Source of the DNA: Arsenicicoccus sp. oral taxon 190
Lineage (GTDB): Bacteria; Actinomycetota; Actinomycetes; Actinomycetales; Dermatophilaceae
Assembly (NCBI RefSeq): GCF_001189535.1
Contig: NZ_CP012070.1
Coordinates: forward strand, 372,001-436,000
Direction of reading: 5' to 3'
Length of the DNA stretch: 64,000 nucleotides
A program made the translations under genes and the position numbers. The notes below the pieces were generated by a model. That model saw only the letters and a program-made list of their open reading frames with translations, was not told where the DNA came from and searched no databases. Numbering within the stretch: position 1 is the first letter of the stretch; each line of letters begins with the position of its first letter. Of this stretch, positions 28,710-37,065 are shown piece after piece.

Positions 28710-30206
28710 GTGGAGTGGGTCTACGCCTGGTGGGGCTGGTTCGACTGGCCGCCCACCCTCGGCAACCTGGGGGTGGAGATCGCGGTCGCCCTCGACCTGG
28801 CGTTCCGCGTCGTCGCGGCCTCGGTCGTCTCCAACAACCGGCGCCCCTCCAGCGCCGTGGCGTGGCTGCTCGCGATCTTCTTCATCCCCTTCCTCGGGTT
28901 GTTCGCGTTCCTGCTGATCGGGTCCTCCAAGCTGCCGCGGCGCCGCCGCAACAAGCAGCGCCGGGTCTCCGAGGTGATCCTCGCGCGCACCGCCGACATC
29001 GACATCGAGCGCCCTGACGACGGTCCCCCCTGGCTGGAGCCCGTCACCCGGATGAACCGCCGGCTCGGCGCCATGCCCATGCTGGCCGGCGCCGACGCCA
29101 CCCTCGAGACCGACTACGTCGCGTCGCTGCACCAGATGGCCGACGAGATCGACCTGGCCCGCGAGTTCGTGCACGCCGAGTTCTACATCCTGTCCCTCGA
29201 CGAGACCACGCAGCCGGTCTTCGACGCCCTGGGCCGGGCGGTCGAGCGCGGCGTGACCGTGCGGGTGCTCTTCGACCACCTGGCGTCGCTGCGGATCCCC
29301 GGTTACCGCCGCACCATCCGCCACCTGGACCGGATCGGGGTGCAGTGGGCCCGGATGCTGCCGTTCACCCCCTGCAAGCGGGAGGTCCTGCGGCCCGACC
29401 TGCGCAACCACCGCAAGCTGCTGATCATCGACGGCCAGGTCGGCTTCATCGGCTCGCAGAACCTCATCGACGCCCGCTACGGCAAGCGCCGCAACCGCCG
29501 CCTCGGCCGGGAGTGGATCGACATCATGGCGCGGTTCACCGGCCCGGTGGTGCAGGAGCTCGACGCCGTCTTCCGCACCGACTGGTACTCCGAGACCGAC
29601 GACCTCCTGGACGTCGGCGCCGGCGGCACCCTGGTCCGCGCCGAGGCCACCGGCGACCTCTACGCCCAGTGCGTGCCGAGCGGGCCCGGCTTCGAGGCCC
29701 AGAACAACCTCAAGCTCTTCAATGCGCTGATCCACAACGCCAACGAGTCGGTGCGGATGATCAGCCCCTACTTCGTGCCCGACGAGTCGCTGCTCATGGC
29801 GGTGACGAGCGCGGCGGAGCAGGGGCTGGTGGTCGAGCTCTTCGTCTCCGAGCAGGGCGACCAGCCGATCGTGCACCACGCGCAGCGCTCCTACTACGAG
29901 CTGCTGCTGGCGTCCGGCGTCGACATCTGGATGTATCCCCAGCCCTTCGTCCTGCACGCCAAGACGCTCACCATCGACGGCCGCACCTCGGTGATCGGGT
30001 CGAGCAACATGGACATGCGCTCCTTCACCCTCAACCTGGAGGTGTCCGTCCTGGTCGAGGGGGCGGACTTCGCGGCGGACCTCGCGGAGTTCGAGGACCT
30101 GCTGCGCAGCCGGTCGCGCCGCCTCACCCTCACCGAGTGGAAGCGCCGCCCCTGGCACGAGCAGATCGCCGACGGCTTCTGCCGGCTCGCGTCGGCCCTC
30201 ATGTGA
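28710..30206 (+). CDS. cls: Cardiolipin synthase / phospholipase D family
   Basis: A 498-residue membrane-bound PLD-superfamily enzyme. Two N-terminal transmembrane helices (FRVVAASVVSNNRRPSSAVAWLLAIFFIPFLG type) are followed by two HKD motifs, NHRKLLIIDGQVGFIGSQN in the first half and LHAKTLTIDGRTSVIGSSN near the end. This layout fits cardiolipin synthases that join phosphatidylglycerol units. GTG 28710 lies 9 bp after the DUF3349 stop. It is intact, unlike the rearranged PLD gene at 42-43 kb. Confidence 0.88.
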   Translation: MEWVYAWWGWFDWPPTLGNLGVEIAVALDLAFRVVAASVVSNNRRPSSAVAWLLAIFFIPFLGLFAFLLIGSSKLPRRRRNKQRRVSEVILARTADIDIERPDDGPPWLEPVTRMNRRLGAMPMLAGADATLETDYVASLHQMADEIDLAREFVHAEFYILSLDETTQPVFDALGRAVERGVTVRVLFDHLASLRIPGYRRTIRHLDRIGVQWARMLPFTPCKREVLRPDLRNHRKLLIIDGQVGFIGSQNLIDARYGKRRNRRLGREWIDIMARFTGPVVQELDAVFRTDWYSETDDLLDVGAGGTLVRAEATGDLYAQCVPSGPGFEAQNNLKLFNALIHNANESVRMISPYFVPDESLLMAVTSAAEQGLVVELFVSEQGDQPIVHHAQRSYYELLLASGVDIWMYPQPFVLHAKTLTIDGRTSVIGSSNMDMRSFTLNLEVSVLVEGADFAADLAEFEDLLRSRSRRLTLTEWKRRPWHEQIADGFCRLASALM

Positions 30207-30269
30207 GCAGCGGCCGTATGCCGGATGGCGCCCGCCCGGGCTCCGGCATACGGCCTCGCGCGCTGCTCA
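30205..30269. terminator. Terminator between cls and PHP gene, with GTATGCC in both arms
   Basis: Outer arms GAGCAGCG/CGCTGCTC and inner arms GCCGTATGCCGGA/TCCGGCATACGGC (perfect 13 bp) form a large hairpin that overlaps both stops. The inner stem carries the recurrent GTATGCC motif on both sides. Confidence 0.7.
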
Positions 30270-32003
30270 GACGACGTCGATGAAGACGGGGTTGGTGTAG
30301 AACCACGTGTCGGTCCACGGGTTGCCCGCACCCGGGGTGCCGTCGTGGGGCACCGGGCCGTGCGGGTCCACGGCCGCCCCCATCGGCCCGACGCCGTGAC
30401 GGTTGCCGTCGCTGCCGCGCAGCCGGACGTAGCCGGGCTCCTCGGCGACGAGCTCGTGGCGCAGCGTGAAGGGGCCTCCGCGGCCGGTGGTGTCGAAGGT
30501 GCGGACCACCCGGGTGCCCGGCGCCTGCCAGGTGTCGCGGTCGGCGGCGGGCCCGGTGACCCGCCCGGCGATGACGTCGACGTGGGCGAGGCGGGGCAGG
30601 ATGCCCCAGGCGTTGCGGTAGGTCGTCGGGTGGATGGTCACGGACACCGTGACGGTCGAGCCGCGGCGCACCCGGACCCGGCCGCCCAGGGTGGCTGACA
30701 CCTGCCGGCCGTAGCCGTGGCCGCGCCCGCGACCCGCCGGTCCTCCCCCGGTCACCTCGACCTCGACGTGGTGGACGAGGTGGCCGTGGTCGACCCAGCT
30801 GCGGCCCTCGCGCAGCGCCTGCAGGACGCCGCGGTAGGTGCGCTGCTCGACCCCGGTGTGGTTGCGGCTGAACTCCCCCGGCCAGTAGTCCCCGCCGCCC
30901 TGCGGGTCGGCGGTCGGGACCGGGTCGGGACGGCGCCCCATCGTGTCGAAGCTCTCCCCGGCCGGGTAGGGGCCCGTCGTCGTGCGGTCCCGCGACTCGT
31001 TGTGGTGGTCGGAGTTGCTGGTGATCCAGTAGGGGCGCCCCTCGGCCAGCAGCGAGTCCCACAGGCCACCGACCACGGCGGTGGCCCAGTCGAACCCGCC
31101 TCGGGTCCGGTAGGCCTCGAGCGGGAAGCCGGGCCAGGAGTAGGGCGACGGCGCGTTCTCGTACTCCCCCCGCTGGTGGCTGGGCTGAGGGTTGGGACCC
31201 CACGCCCCGGCCTGCGCCCCGGGCGCACCCTCCATGCCGATCATGAGGTCGGGGGCGGCGTCGCGCCACGCCCGCAGCTCGTGCGGCGAGTCGATGCCTA
31301 GGCGCAGCGGGTGGTTGGCGAGGACGAGCAGGTCGTCGACCACGCGGGCTCGACGCTGCTCGGCCAGCCACTGCAACGCCTGGACGGCCTTGGCCTCCCA
31401 CTCGGCGACCTGCGGCGTGCCGGGGGCGGGCTTCTCCCACCGGTTGAGCTTGCCGTCCCAGCGCTGCTCGAACTCCCGGATCAGGTCGACGTCCCGCGGG
31501 CCGGGCGCCACGATGACCGAGCAGTGCTCGGCGGCGGGGATGTACCACTCCAGGCCCTGGTAGATCAGCAGCTCGGGGTGGTCCCGGCGCAGCTGCTCCA
31601 GCAGCGCCTTCTCCATGGCGGCGCCCTTGGTGTGGTGGGCGACGTTGGCGTGCTCGGTGAAGACCATCCAGTCGACGCCGAACTCCCGGGCCTTGGCGAC
31701 CTGGGTGCCGACGAGGTACTTCGCGTCGTGGGAGAAGACCGTGTGCACGTGGTGGTCGCCGACGAGCCACTGCCACCGCTGCGGTCGTGGCCGCGGCCGC
31801 GCGTCGGCCGGGGTCGCCGCGAAGGTGCCGGGGACGAGGCCCAGCCCGAGCGCCGCGCCGGCTCCGGCGAGCAGCTGGCGCCGCGACGCCCCTGGGCGCC
31901 CGGTCGAGGCCGCGGGGACGGGCCCGACGGGCTCGACGGGCTCGACGGGCCCGACGGGCTCCATGGGGTGGTCGGCGGGGCGGGGGTGGTCGTCGCGGCG
32001 CAT
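30267..32003 (-). CDS. Tat-exported PHP-domain metallohydrolase
   Basis: A 578-residue protein. The twin-arginine signal SRRQLLAGAGAALGLGL is at 40-56 after a long N-region containing a Pro/Val/Glu/Gly repeat (EPVGPVEPVEPVGPV). The mature part starts with the PHP motif GDHHVHTVFSHDA and continues with FTEHANVAHH, LANHPLRLG, and SNSDHHN, the metal ligands of a PHP phosphoesterase; a beta-rich C-terminal domain follows. GGAGG precedes ATG 32003. Extracellular phosphatase or phosphodiesterase activity is inferred; the substrate is unknown. Confidence 0.82.
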   Translation of the reverse strand: MRRDDHPRPADHPMEPVGPVEPVEPVGPVPAASTGRPGASRRQLLAGAGAALGLGLVPGTFAATPADARPRPRPQRWQWLVGDHHVHTVFSHDAKYLVGTQVAKAREFGVDWMVFTEHANVAHHTKGAAMEKALLEQLRRDHPELLIYQGLEWYIPAAEHCSVIVAPGPRDVDLIREFEQRWDGKLNRWEKPAPGTPQVAEWEAKAVQALQWLAEQRRARVVDDLLVLANHPLRLGIDSPHELRAWRDAAPDLMIGMEGAPGAQAGAWGPNPQPSHQRGEYENAPSPYSWPGFPLEAYRTRGGFDWATAVVGGLWDSLLAEGRPYWITSNSDHHNESRDRTTTGPYPAGESFDTMGRRPDPVPTADPQGGGDYWPGEFSRNHTGVEQRTYRGVLQALREGRSWVDHGHLVHHVEVEVTGGGPAGRGRGHGYGRQVSATLGGRVRVRRGSTVTVSVTIHPTTYRNAWGILPRLAHVDVIAGRVTGPAADRDTWQAPGTRVVRTFDTTGRGGPFTLRHELVAEEPGYVRLRGSDGNRHGVGPMGAAVDPHGPVPHDGTPGAGNPWTDTWFYTNPVFIDVV

Positions 32004-32122
32004 CGAGGTCCTCCGTCGGGAGCGGTCGTGTGGTCCGACCGACGCTAGGGGCGTGAGGTGTCGGGGCGACCCGTCGCCGGTTAACGCGCGGGAGACGGCA
32101 GGTGCCGACCGGGCCGCCGACG

Positions 32123-32128
32123 TAGGCT
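32123..32128 (+). promoter_or_regulatory. -10 box of leaderless macrodomain gene
   Basis: TAGGCT ends 7 nt before ATG 32136 and no Shine-Dalgarno is present, so transcription probably starts at or next to the ATG. Confidence 0.5.
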
Positions 32129-32135
32129 TGGCCGC

Positions 32136-32684
32136 ATGGCTGCCATCGAGATCGTGCAGGGAGACATCACCCAGCAGGCCGTCGACGCCATCGTGGACGC
32201 GGCCAACTCGTCGCTCATGGGGGGCGGCGGGGTGGACGGCGCGATCCACCGCGCGGCCGGGCCGACGCTGCGCGGCGAGTGCCGGCACGTGCGGGCGACG
32301 GAGTTCCCGGGCGGGCTGCCGGTCGGCGAGGCGGTCGCGACGGGGGCGGGTGACCTGCCCTGCCGCTACGTCATCCACACCGTGGGGCCCAACCGTCACG
32401 AGGGCCAGATCGACCCCAACCTGCTCGGGTCCTGCTACACCCGCTGCCTCGACGTGGCCCAGGAGCTGGGGGTTCGCACGATCGCCTTCCCCGCGGTGAG
32501 CGCGGGCGCCTACGGCTGGAAGGTCGCCGACGTGGCGCGGATCGCCCTGACCCGCGTGCTCGAGCACCCCAAGGACGGCATCGACCTGGTGCGCTTCGTC
32601 CCCTTCGACCCCACGTCGTATGCCGCCTTCGTCGCGGCCTACGAGGCGCTGGGCGGCCCCGCGGCGGGCGGCGAGCAGCGGTGA
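32136..32684 (+). CDS. Macrodomain O-acetyl-ADP-ribose deacetylase
   Basis: A 182-residue stand-alone macrodomain of the MacroD/YmdB type, which removes acetyl or mono-ADP-ribosyl groups. Motifs: QGDITQQAVDAIVDAANSSLMGGGGVDGAIH for ADP-ribose binding with the catalytic Asn/Asp, GEAVATGAGDLPCRYVIHTVGP, and AFPAVSAGAYGW. It is translationally coupled (GTGA overlap) to a nitrilase-family amidase. The start follows a leaderless -10 box. Confidence 0.92.
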   Translation: MAAIEIVQGDITQQAVDAIVDAANSSLMGGGGVDGAIHRAAGPTLRGECRHVRATEFPGGLPVGEAVATGAGDLPCRYVIHTVGPNRHEGQIDPNLLGSCYTRCLDVAQELGVRTIAFPAVSAGAYGWKVADVARIALTRVLEHPKDGIDLVRFVPFDPTSYAAFVAAYEALGGPAAGGEQR

Positions 32685-33484
32685 CGACGCGCCGGCTCGC
32701 GGCGGGGCAGCTGCGCAGCAGCGACGACAAGGCGGCCAACCTCGCCGAGGCGGTGCGCCTGGTGCGCGAGGCGGCCGACGCGGGGGCCTGGCTGGTGGTG
32801 CTGCCCGAGGCGACGATGGTGAGCTTCGCGACGCCGCTTCGGGACCACGCCGAGCCGCTCGACGGCCCCTTCGCGGACGCGCTGCGGGCAGCCGCCCGCG
32901 ACGCCGGCGTCACCGTGGTGGCGGGGCTCTTCGAGCCGGCCGACGACGGTCGGGTGCACAACACCCTGCTGCTGACCGGGCCGCACGCCGAGGCGACCTA
33001 TCGCAAGGTGCACCTCTTCGACGCGTTCACGACCCGGGAGTCCGAGACGGTGGCACCGGGCGACGGTTACGTGACGGTGGACGTCGACGGGGTGCGGGTG
33101 GGCCTCGCGACCTGCTACGACGTCCGCTTCCCCGACCAGTTCACCGCGCTGGGTCGGGCCGGCGCCCAGGTCGTCGCGCTGCCGGCGTCGTGGGGCGACG
33201 GCCCCGGCAAGGCCCAGCAGTGGGACCTGCTGACCGCCGCGCGGGCGCACGATGCGCAGGCCTGGCTGGTCGCCGCCGGGCAGGCCTGGCAGCCGGAGTC
33301 GGTGCGCAAGCCCCTGGGGATCGGACGCAGCGCCGTCGTGGACCCGACCGGCGCGGTCCGGGCCCGGCTGGGCGGGGCGTCGGAGCTGCTCGTCGCCGAC
33401 GTGGACCTGGACCTGGTGGACCGCACCCGCGAGCAGGTCCCGATCCTGCGGAGCTCTCCCGCGGTGCGCTCCCTGGCCACCTGA
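32681..33484 (+). CDS. Carbon-nitrogen hydrolase (nitrilase superfamily)
   Basis: A 267-residue cytosolic amidase of the Nit1/Nit2-like branch. The catalytic triad is visible: Glu in VVLPEATM, Lys in YRKVHLFDAF, and Cys in VGLATCYDVRFP. Nit proteins of this branch commonly deaminate damaged glutathione or ketoglutaramate, but the substrate here is unproven. GTG 32681 overlaps the macrodomain stop. A 13-bp tandem repeat follows the stop. Confidence 0.88.
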   Translation: MTTRRLAAGQLRSSDDKAANLAEAVRLVREAADAGAWLVVLPEATMVSFATPLRDHAEPLDGPFADALRAAARDAGVTVVAGLFEPADDGRVHNTLLLTGPHAEATYRKVHLFDAFTTRESETVAPGDGYVTVDVDGVRVGLATCYDVRFPDQFTALGRAGAQVVALPASWGDGPGKAQQWDLLTAARAHDAQAWLVAAGQAWQPESVRKPLGIGRSAVVDPTGAVRARLGGASELLVADVDLDLVDRTREQVPILRSSPAVRSLAT

Positions 33485-33500
33485 CCTGAGCACCGGTCTC

Positions 33501-33548
33501 AGCCACCTGACCCAGCCACCTGACCCAGCCACCTGACCCAGCCACCTC
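33501..33548. repeat. 13-bp tandem repeat, 3.6 copies
   Basis: The unit AGCCACCTGACCC is repeated three times exactly (33501-33539) plus a partial copy, right after the nitrilase stop. The remaining stretch to 33659 contains nothing I recognise apart from a promoter-like TACATT at its end. Confidence 0.85.
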
Positions 33549-33659
33549 GCGTCACCCAACGCTGAAGAGTGACTACCTAGCGTAATTCGCTGCTCCCGAA
33601 CGGACTTCACATCCGCACCGGGAGGCCCGATGCCCTGACCTGGGGCGACACGGCTCCGC

Positions 33660-33665
33660 TACATT
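33660..33665 (+). promoter_or_regulatory. -10 box of VWA gene
   Basis: TACATT ends 6 nt before ATG 33672, with no ribosome-binding site; this fits a leaderless transcript. Confidence 0.5.
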
Positions 33666-33671
33666 GCCCGC

Positions 33672-35363
33672 ATGGGACGCCACTCTGCCCCGCGCACCGC
33701 CCCGAAGGCCGCCGTCGTCGCCTTGCCTCTTGTGGCCCTCGCCGGCATCGTCGGCACGTTCGCGCTGACGCGGCCGGGCGCCGACGACCCCGGCTCCCGG
33801 GTCCCGGCCGTGGCCGCCGCGGGCGCCCTGCCCGGGTGCGGCACGGTCACCCCGCTGCGCATCACCACGACCGACGACCTCGCCCCCGCGCTGCGCCAGA
33901 TCACGGCCAGGCTCGAGAGCTCGACCCGCGACTGCGTGGACTACACCGTGACGGCCCGCAGCGCGGCGGACGCCGCCTCGGGGCTGATGAGCGGCGACGA
34001 CGCCGCCACCCAGGTGTGGGTCCCGGACTCCTCGCTGTGGGCCGAGCGGGTCCGCGCGGCGGCGCCCAGCGTCCCGCTGACCCGCGGCCCGGTCGTCGCG
34101 ACCTCGCCGGTGCTCTTCACGGCGCCGCAGGGGTCCGGCAGCAAGGGCCGCGCGGGCACCGTCGCCTGGAGCGCCGTGGTCAACCAGGGGGTCGCCCCGC
34201 TGCGGGTGGCCACCCCGGAGCGCAGCACCGCCTCGCTGCTCGCCCTGCTCGGGGCCAAGGAGGCGGTCAGCGCCTCGCCGCAGGACTCCCGCGCGCTGCA
34301 GGGCCTGCTGCTGACGCTGTCGCGCAGCACGGCGACCGAGGACGCGCTGCGGCGCCAGGCCACGGCCAGCCAGGGCACGGCGGCGTCCTTCCCCGCCTCC
34401 GAGCAGCAGATCTACGCGATGAACCAGGCGCACCCGACCGCGCAGGTCGGGGCCCTCGCGCCCGCCGAGGCGGTGCCCCAGCTGGACTACCCGCTGATCA
34501 CGGTGGGCGGCCCGGGCGCGGCGCCCGCTCGCGCCATACAGGCGCTGCGTGACGGGCTGGCGCAGCAGCAGTCGATCGACGTGCTGCGCGCGGCCGGCTT
34601 CCGGGTCGGCGGGTCCGCGGGACCCGGCGTCACGGGGGTGCCCGCCGCGATGCCGCGGATCATCGCGACCCCCCGGGCCGCCGACGCCGACACCGCGCTC
34701 CGGATGTGGGTGACGATGTCGCGCCAGACCCGGATGCTCGCGGTCATCGACACCTCGGAGTCGATGAAGAAGCAGGCCATCCCCGGCATGAACCGCATCG
34801 AGCTGGCGCGGACCGCGGCCATCAAGGCGCTCGCGAAGTTCCCCGAGACCAGCCAGATCGGGCTGTGGAGCTTCGACCTGGCGCACCCCGGCCAGCCGCA
34901 GGACTGGGCGCCGCTCGTGCCGATCCAGCCGCTCAACCACGGGGCGGGCCTGGCCAACCAGCGGCTGGTGCTCGGGCACGTCGCGTCGACGCTCACCTGG
35001 CACCAGGCCAACGGCACGGCCCTGCACGACACCATCTGGGCGGGCTACCAGGAGCTGCAGCGCAGCTATCAGCCGGACTTCGCCAACGCGCTCATCCTGC
35101 TGACCGACGGCAAGAACGAGGACCCCAGCTCGCTCACCGAGCAGCAGCTCGTCGCCAACCTGACGCGGGCCAGCAAGGACGCCGGCCGCCCGGTGCGCAT
35201 CGCGCTCATCGGGATCAGCCAGGACGCCGACCTGGCGGCGCTGCAGCGGATCGCCGAGGCGGTCCCGGACGGTCACGCCTACGACGCCCGGCAGCCGGAG
35301 AACATCTACCCGATCATGCAGGAGATCCTGACGACCCGCGGGCTGGTGGCCCCGGCGCAGTGA
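33672..35363 (+). CDS. Secreted substrate-binding/VWA domain protein
   Basis: A 563-residue exported protein. A basic start (MGRHSAPRTAPK) leads into a membrane segment (AVVALPLVALAGIVGTFAL). Residues 50-300 look like an extracellular solute-binding domain. From about 350 a von Willebrand A domain carries the MIDAS sequence DTSES (360-364), IGLWSFDLA, and LLTDGKNED. This two-domain architecture is common in actinobacteria; its ligand and function are unknown. It ends at a perfect hairpin facing hspR. Confidence 0.87.
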   Translation: MGRHSAPRTAPKAAVVALPLVALAGIVGTFALTRPGADDPGSRVPAVAAAGALPGCGTVTPLRITTTDDLAPALRQITARLESSTRDCVDYTVTARSAADAASGLMSGDDAATQVWVPDSSLWAERVRAAAPSVPLTRGPVVATSPVLFTAPQGSGSKGRAGTVAWSAVVNQGVAPLRVATPERSTASLLALLGAKEAVSASPQDSRALQGLLLTLSRSTATEDALRRQATASQGTAASFPASEQQIYAMNQAHPTAQVGALAPAEAVPQLDYPLITVGGPGAAPARAIQALRDGLAQQQSIDVLRAAGFRVGGSAGPGVTGVPAAMPRIIATPRAADADTALRMWVTMSRQTRMLAVIDTSESMKKQAIPGMNRIELARTAAIKALAKFPETSQIGLWSFDLAHPGQPQDWAPLVPIQPLNHGAGLANQRLVLGHVASTLTWHQANGTALHDTIWAGYQELQRSYQPDFANALILLTDGKNEDPSSLTEQQLVANLTRASKDAGRPVRIALIGISQDADLAALQRIAEAVPDGHAYDARQPENIYPIMQEILTTRGLVAPAQ

Positions 35364-35395
35364 CGCTGCCGCCGACCGTGGTCGGCGGCAGCGTC
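35362..35395. terminator. Bidirectional terminator between VWA gene and hspR
   Basis: GACGCTGCCGCCGAC and its exact complement form a 15-bp stem with loop CGTG. It overlaps the VWA stop and ends 6 bp before the hspR stop. Confidence 0.8.
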
Positions 35396-35400
35396 GGCCC

Positions 35401-35865
35401 TCAGCGGGGTGGCTCCGGTCGCCAGACCACGAGGGCCTGGCTGGTGGAGCGCCCGGACCGGGGGCGTCGCCCGGGGGGCATCGCCACGATCTCGCCGCGC
35501 CCGGCCGCGAAGACCCGGTGGCCGTAGCTCGCGATGGCTCGCAGCCCGTCGACCTCGCCGGTCAGCTCCTCCACGCGGGACCGCAGCGCGCTCACGTGGT
35601 CCTCGAGCTCCAGGATCCGGCGTATGCCGGACAGGCTGACGCCCTCCTCCTGGGACAACCGCTGCACCTCGCGCAGCTGCGCGACGTCCCGCTGGGAGTA
35701 GCGCCGGCCGCCGCCTCCCGTGCGGTGCGGGGTGACCAGGCCGAGCCGGTCGTACTGCCGCAGCGTCTGCGCGTGCATGCCGGCCAGCTCCGCCGCCACC
35801 GAGATCACGAAGAGCGGCGCGTCCTCGTCGGGCTGGAACCGGTCGTCGACGGCCATGTCGCTCAC
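35401..35865 (-). CDS. hspR: Heat-shock repressor HspR
   Basis: A 154-residue MerR-family repressor of the dnaK and clpB genes. The N-terminal winged HTH reads FVISVAAELAGMHAQTLRQYDRLGLVTPHRT with GGRRYSQRDVAQL, followed by a coiled coil (LEDHVSALRSRVEELTGEV). HspR binds HAIR sites using DnaK as co-repressor in Streptomyces. It is the last gene of dnaK-grpE-dnaJ-hspR; its ATG overlaps the dnaJ stop. HAIR elements upstream of dnaK and clpB make an autoregulated circuit. Confidence 0.95.
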   Translation of the reverse strand: MSDMAVDDRFQPDEDAPLFVISVAAELAGMHAQTLRQYDRLGLVTPHRTGGGGRRYSQRDVAQLREVQRLSQEEGVSLSGIRRILELEDHVSALRSRVEELTGEVDGLRAIASYGHRVFAAGRGEIVAMPPGRRPRSGRSTSQALVVWRPEPPR

Positions 35866-36926
35866 CCCCGGGCGGCGCGGGCGCGCAGGTCGGCGCGGAC
35901 GTCGCCGGCGGCGTCCTCGGCGTGCAGCACCTCGACGGCGGCGCGCGCCTCGTCGCTGAGGGTGGTGGGGACCAGCACGTGGACCGTGACGATGAGGTCG
36001 CCGGTGCCGTGCTTGGCCGCGACGCCCCGACCCTTGACGCGCAGCTTCTGCCCGCTCTGGGTGCCGGGGGCGATCTTGACCTTGACGAGATGGCCGCGAC
36101 CGTGGCCGTCGCTGCCGCTGTCGGCGGCGCCGAGCGTCGGGACGGAGATCGTGGCGCCGAGGGCCGCCTCGGCGAAGGTCACCGGCACCTCGACGGTCAG
36201 GTTGTCGCCGTCGCGGCCGAAGACCTCGTGCGGGCTCACCTGCACCGTGAGGATCAGGTCGCCGCGCGGGGCCTGCGGGTCACCGTGCTCGCCCTTGCCG
36301 CGCAGCCGGATCCGCTGACCGTCCTTGACACCGGCCGGGATCCGCGTGGTGACGCGCTCCCCGTCGACGGCCGTCAGCGTGACCGTGTCGCCGCGGACCG
36401 CCTCGGTGAAACCGATCGTGACGGTGGCCTGGACGTCGGCGCCGGGCCGGGGGCCGGTGGGGGCGCCATACGCCCCGTAGCCCTGGCCGAAGGGGGACTG
36501 GCCGCCTCCGCCGGCGCCGCCGAACATCCGCAGCAGGTCGTCCAGGTCGGGCTGGCCCGCCCCGCCGCCGGACGTGGTGAAGCGCATGCCGGGACCGCCC
36601 GCGCCGCCCTGGGTGAAGAGGTGGCTGAAGACGTCCTCGAAGCCGCCGCCCGCGCCGGCCCCCGCGCCGGGCGCGAACCTCGCGCCCCCGCGGGCCATCT
36701 GGCGTATGGCGTCGTACTGCTGGCGCTGCTCGGGGTCGGAGAGCACCGAGTAGGCCTCCCCCACCTCCTTGAACTTCTGCTCGGCGGCAGCGTCGCCGGG
36801 GTTCTGGTCGGGGTGGTGCTTGCGCGCGAGCTTGCGGTACTCGCGCTTGATGGCGTCCGCGTCAGCGTCCGCCGGGACGCCCAGCGTGGCGTAGAAGTCC
36901 TTCTCGAACCAGTCCTGGCTGGCCAC
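35862..36926 (-). CDS. dnaJ: DnaJ co-chaperone lacking the zinc finger
   Basis: A 354-residue J-domain protein stimulating DnaK. The J domain is at 10-75 with HPD at 38-40; a Gly/Phe-rich linker (80-150) leads directly into the two beta-barrel substrate domains beginning VQATVTIGFTEAVRGDTVTL. The four CxxCxGxG repeats of type I DnaJ are absent, so it is a type II (CbpA-like) protein. It lies 139 bp after grpE, with a hairpin and a 21-bp repeat between, and overlaps hspR by 4 bp. Confidence 0.93.
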   Translation of the reverse strand: MASQDWFEKDFYATLGVPADADADAIKREYRKLARKHHPDQNPGDAAAEQKFKEVGEAYSVLSDPEQRQQYDAIRQMARGGARFAPGAGAGAGGGFEDVFSHLFTQGGAGGPGMRFTTSGGGAGQPDLDDLLRMFGGAGGGGQSPFGQGYGAYGAPTGPRPGADVQATVTIGFTEAVRGDTVTLTAVDGERVTTRIPAGVKDGQRIRLRGKGEHGDPQAPRGDLILTVQVSPHEVFGRDGDNLTVEVPVTFAEAALGATISVPTLGAADSGSDGHGRGHLVKVKIAPGTQSGQKLRVKGRGVAAKHGTGDLIVTVHVLVPTTLSDEARAAVEVLHAEDAAGDVRADLRARAARG

Positions 36927-36946
36927 CGGCGTCTCCTTCCGTGTCT

Positions 36947-36988
36947 GTCAAAGGTGCTTCGCAATCCGTCGAAGGTGCTTGGCGATCA
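36947..36988. repeat. 21-bp direct repeat upstream of dnaJ
   Basis: Two imperfect copies, beginning at 36947 and 36968, share GTC-AAGGTGCTT. They lie 20-60 bp before the dnaJ start on the minus strand. Confidence 0.6.
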
Positions 36989-37024
36989 TGGGTCGTCGCG
37001 TCGGGCCGGGCGTCGGCCCGGGGG

Positions 37025-37055
37025 GCCGGGGCGGGGTCGTGGACCCCGCCCCGGC
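37025..37055 (-). terminator. Hairpin between grpE and dnaJ
   Basis: GCCGGGGCGGGGTC and its exact complement make a 14-bp stem with loop GTG, immediately after the grpE stop. It could lower expression of dnaJ-hspR relative to dnaK-grpE. Confidence 0.6.
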
Positions 37056-37065
37056 TCCGGCGCGG

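Noticed and set aside
30267..32567. Longer form of the PHP protein starting near 32567
   Set aside because: It would overlap the macrodomain gene on the other strand and lacks a ribosome-binding site; ATG 32003 has GGAGG upstream and leads directly to the Tat signal.
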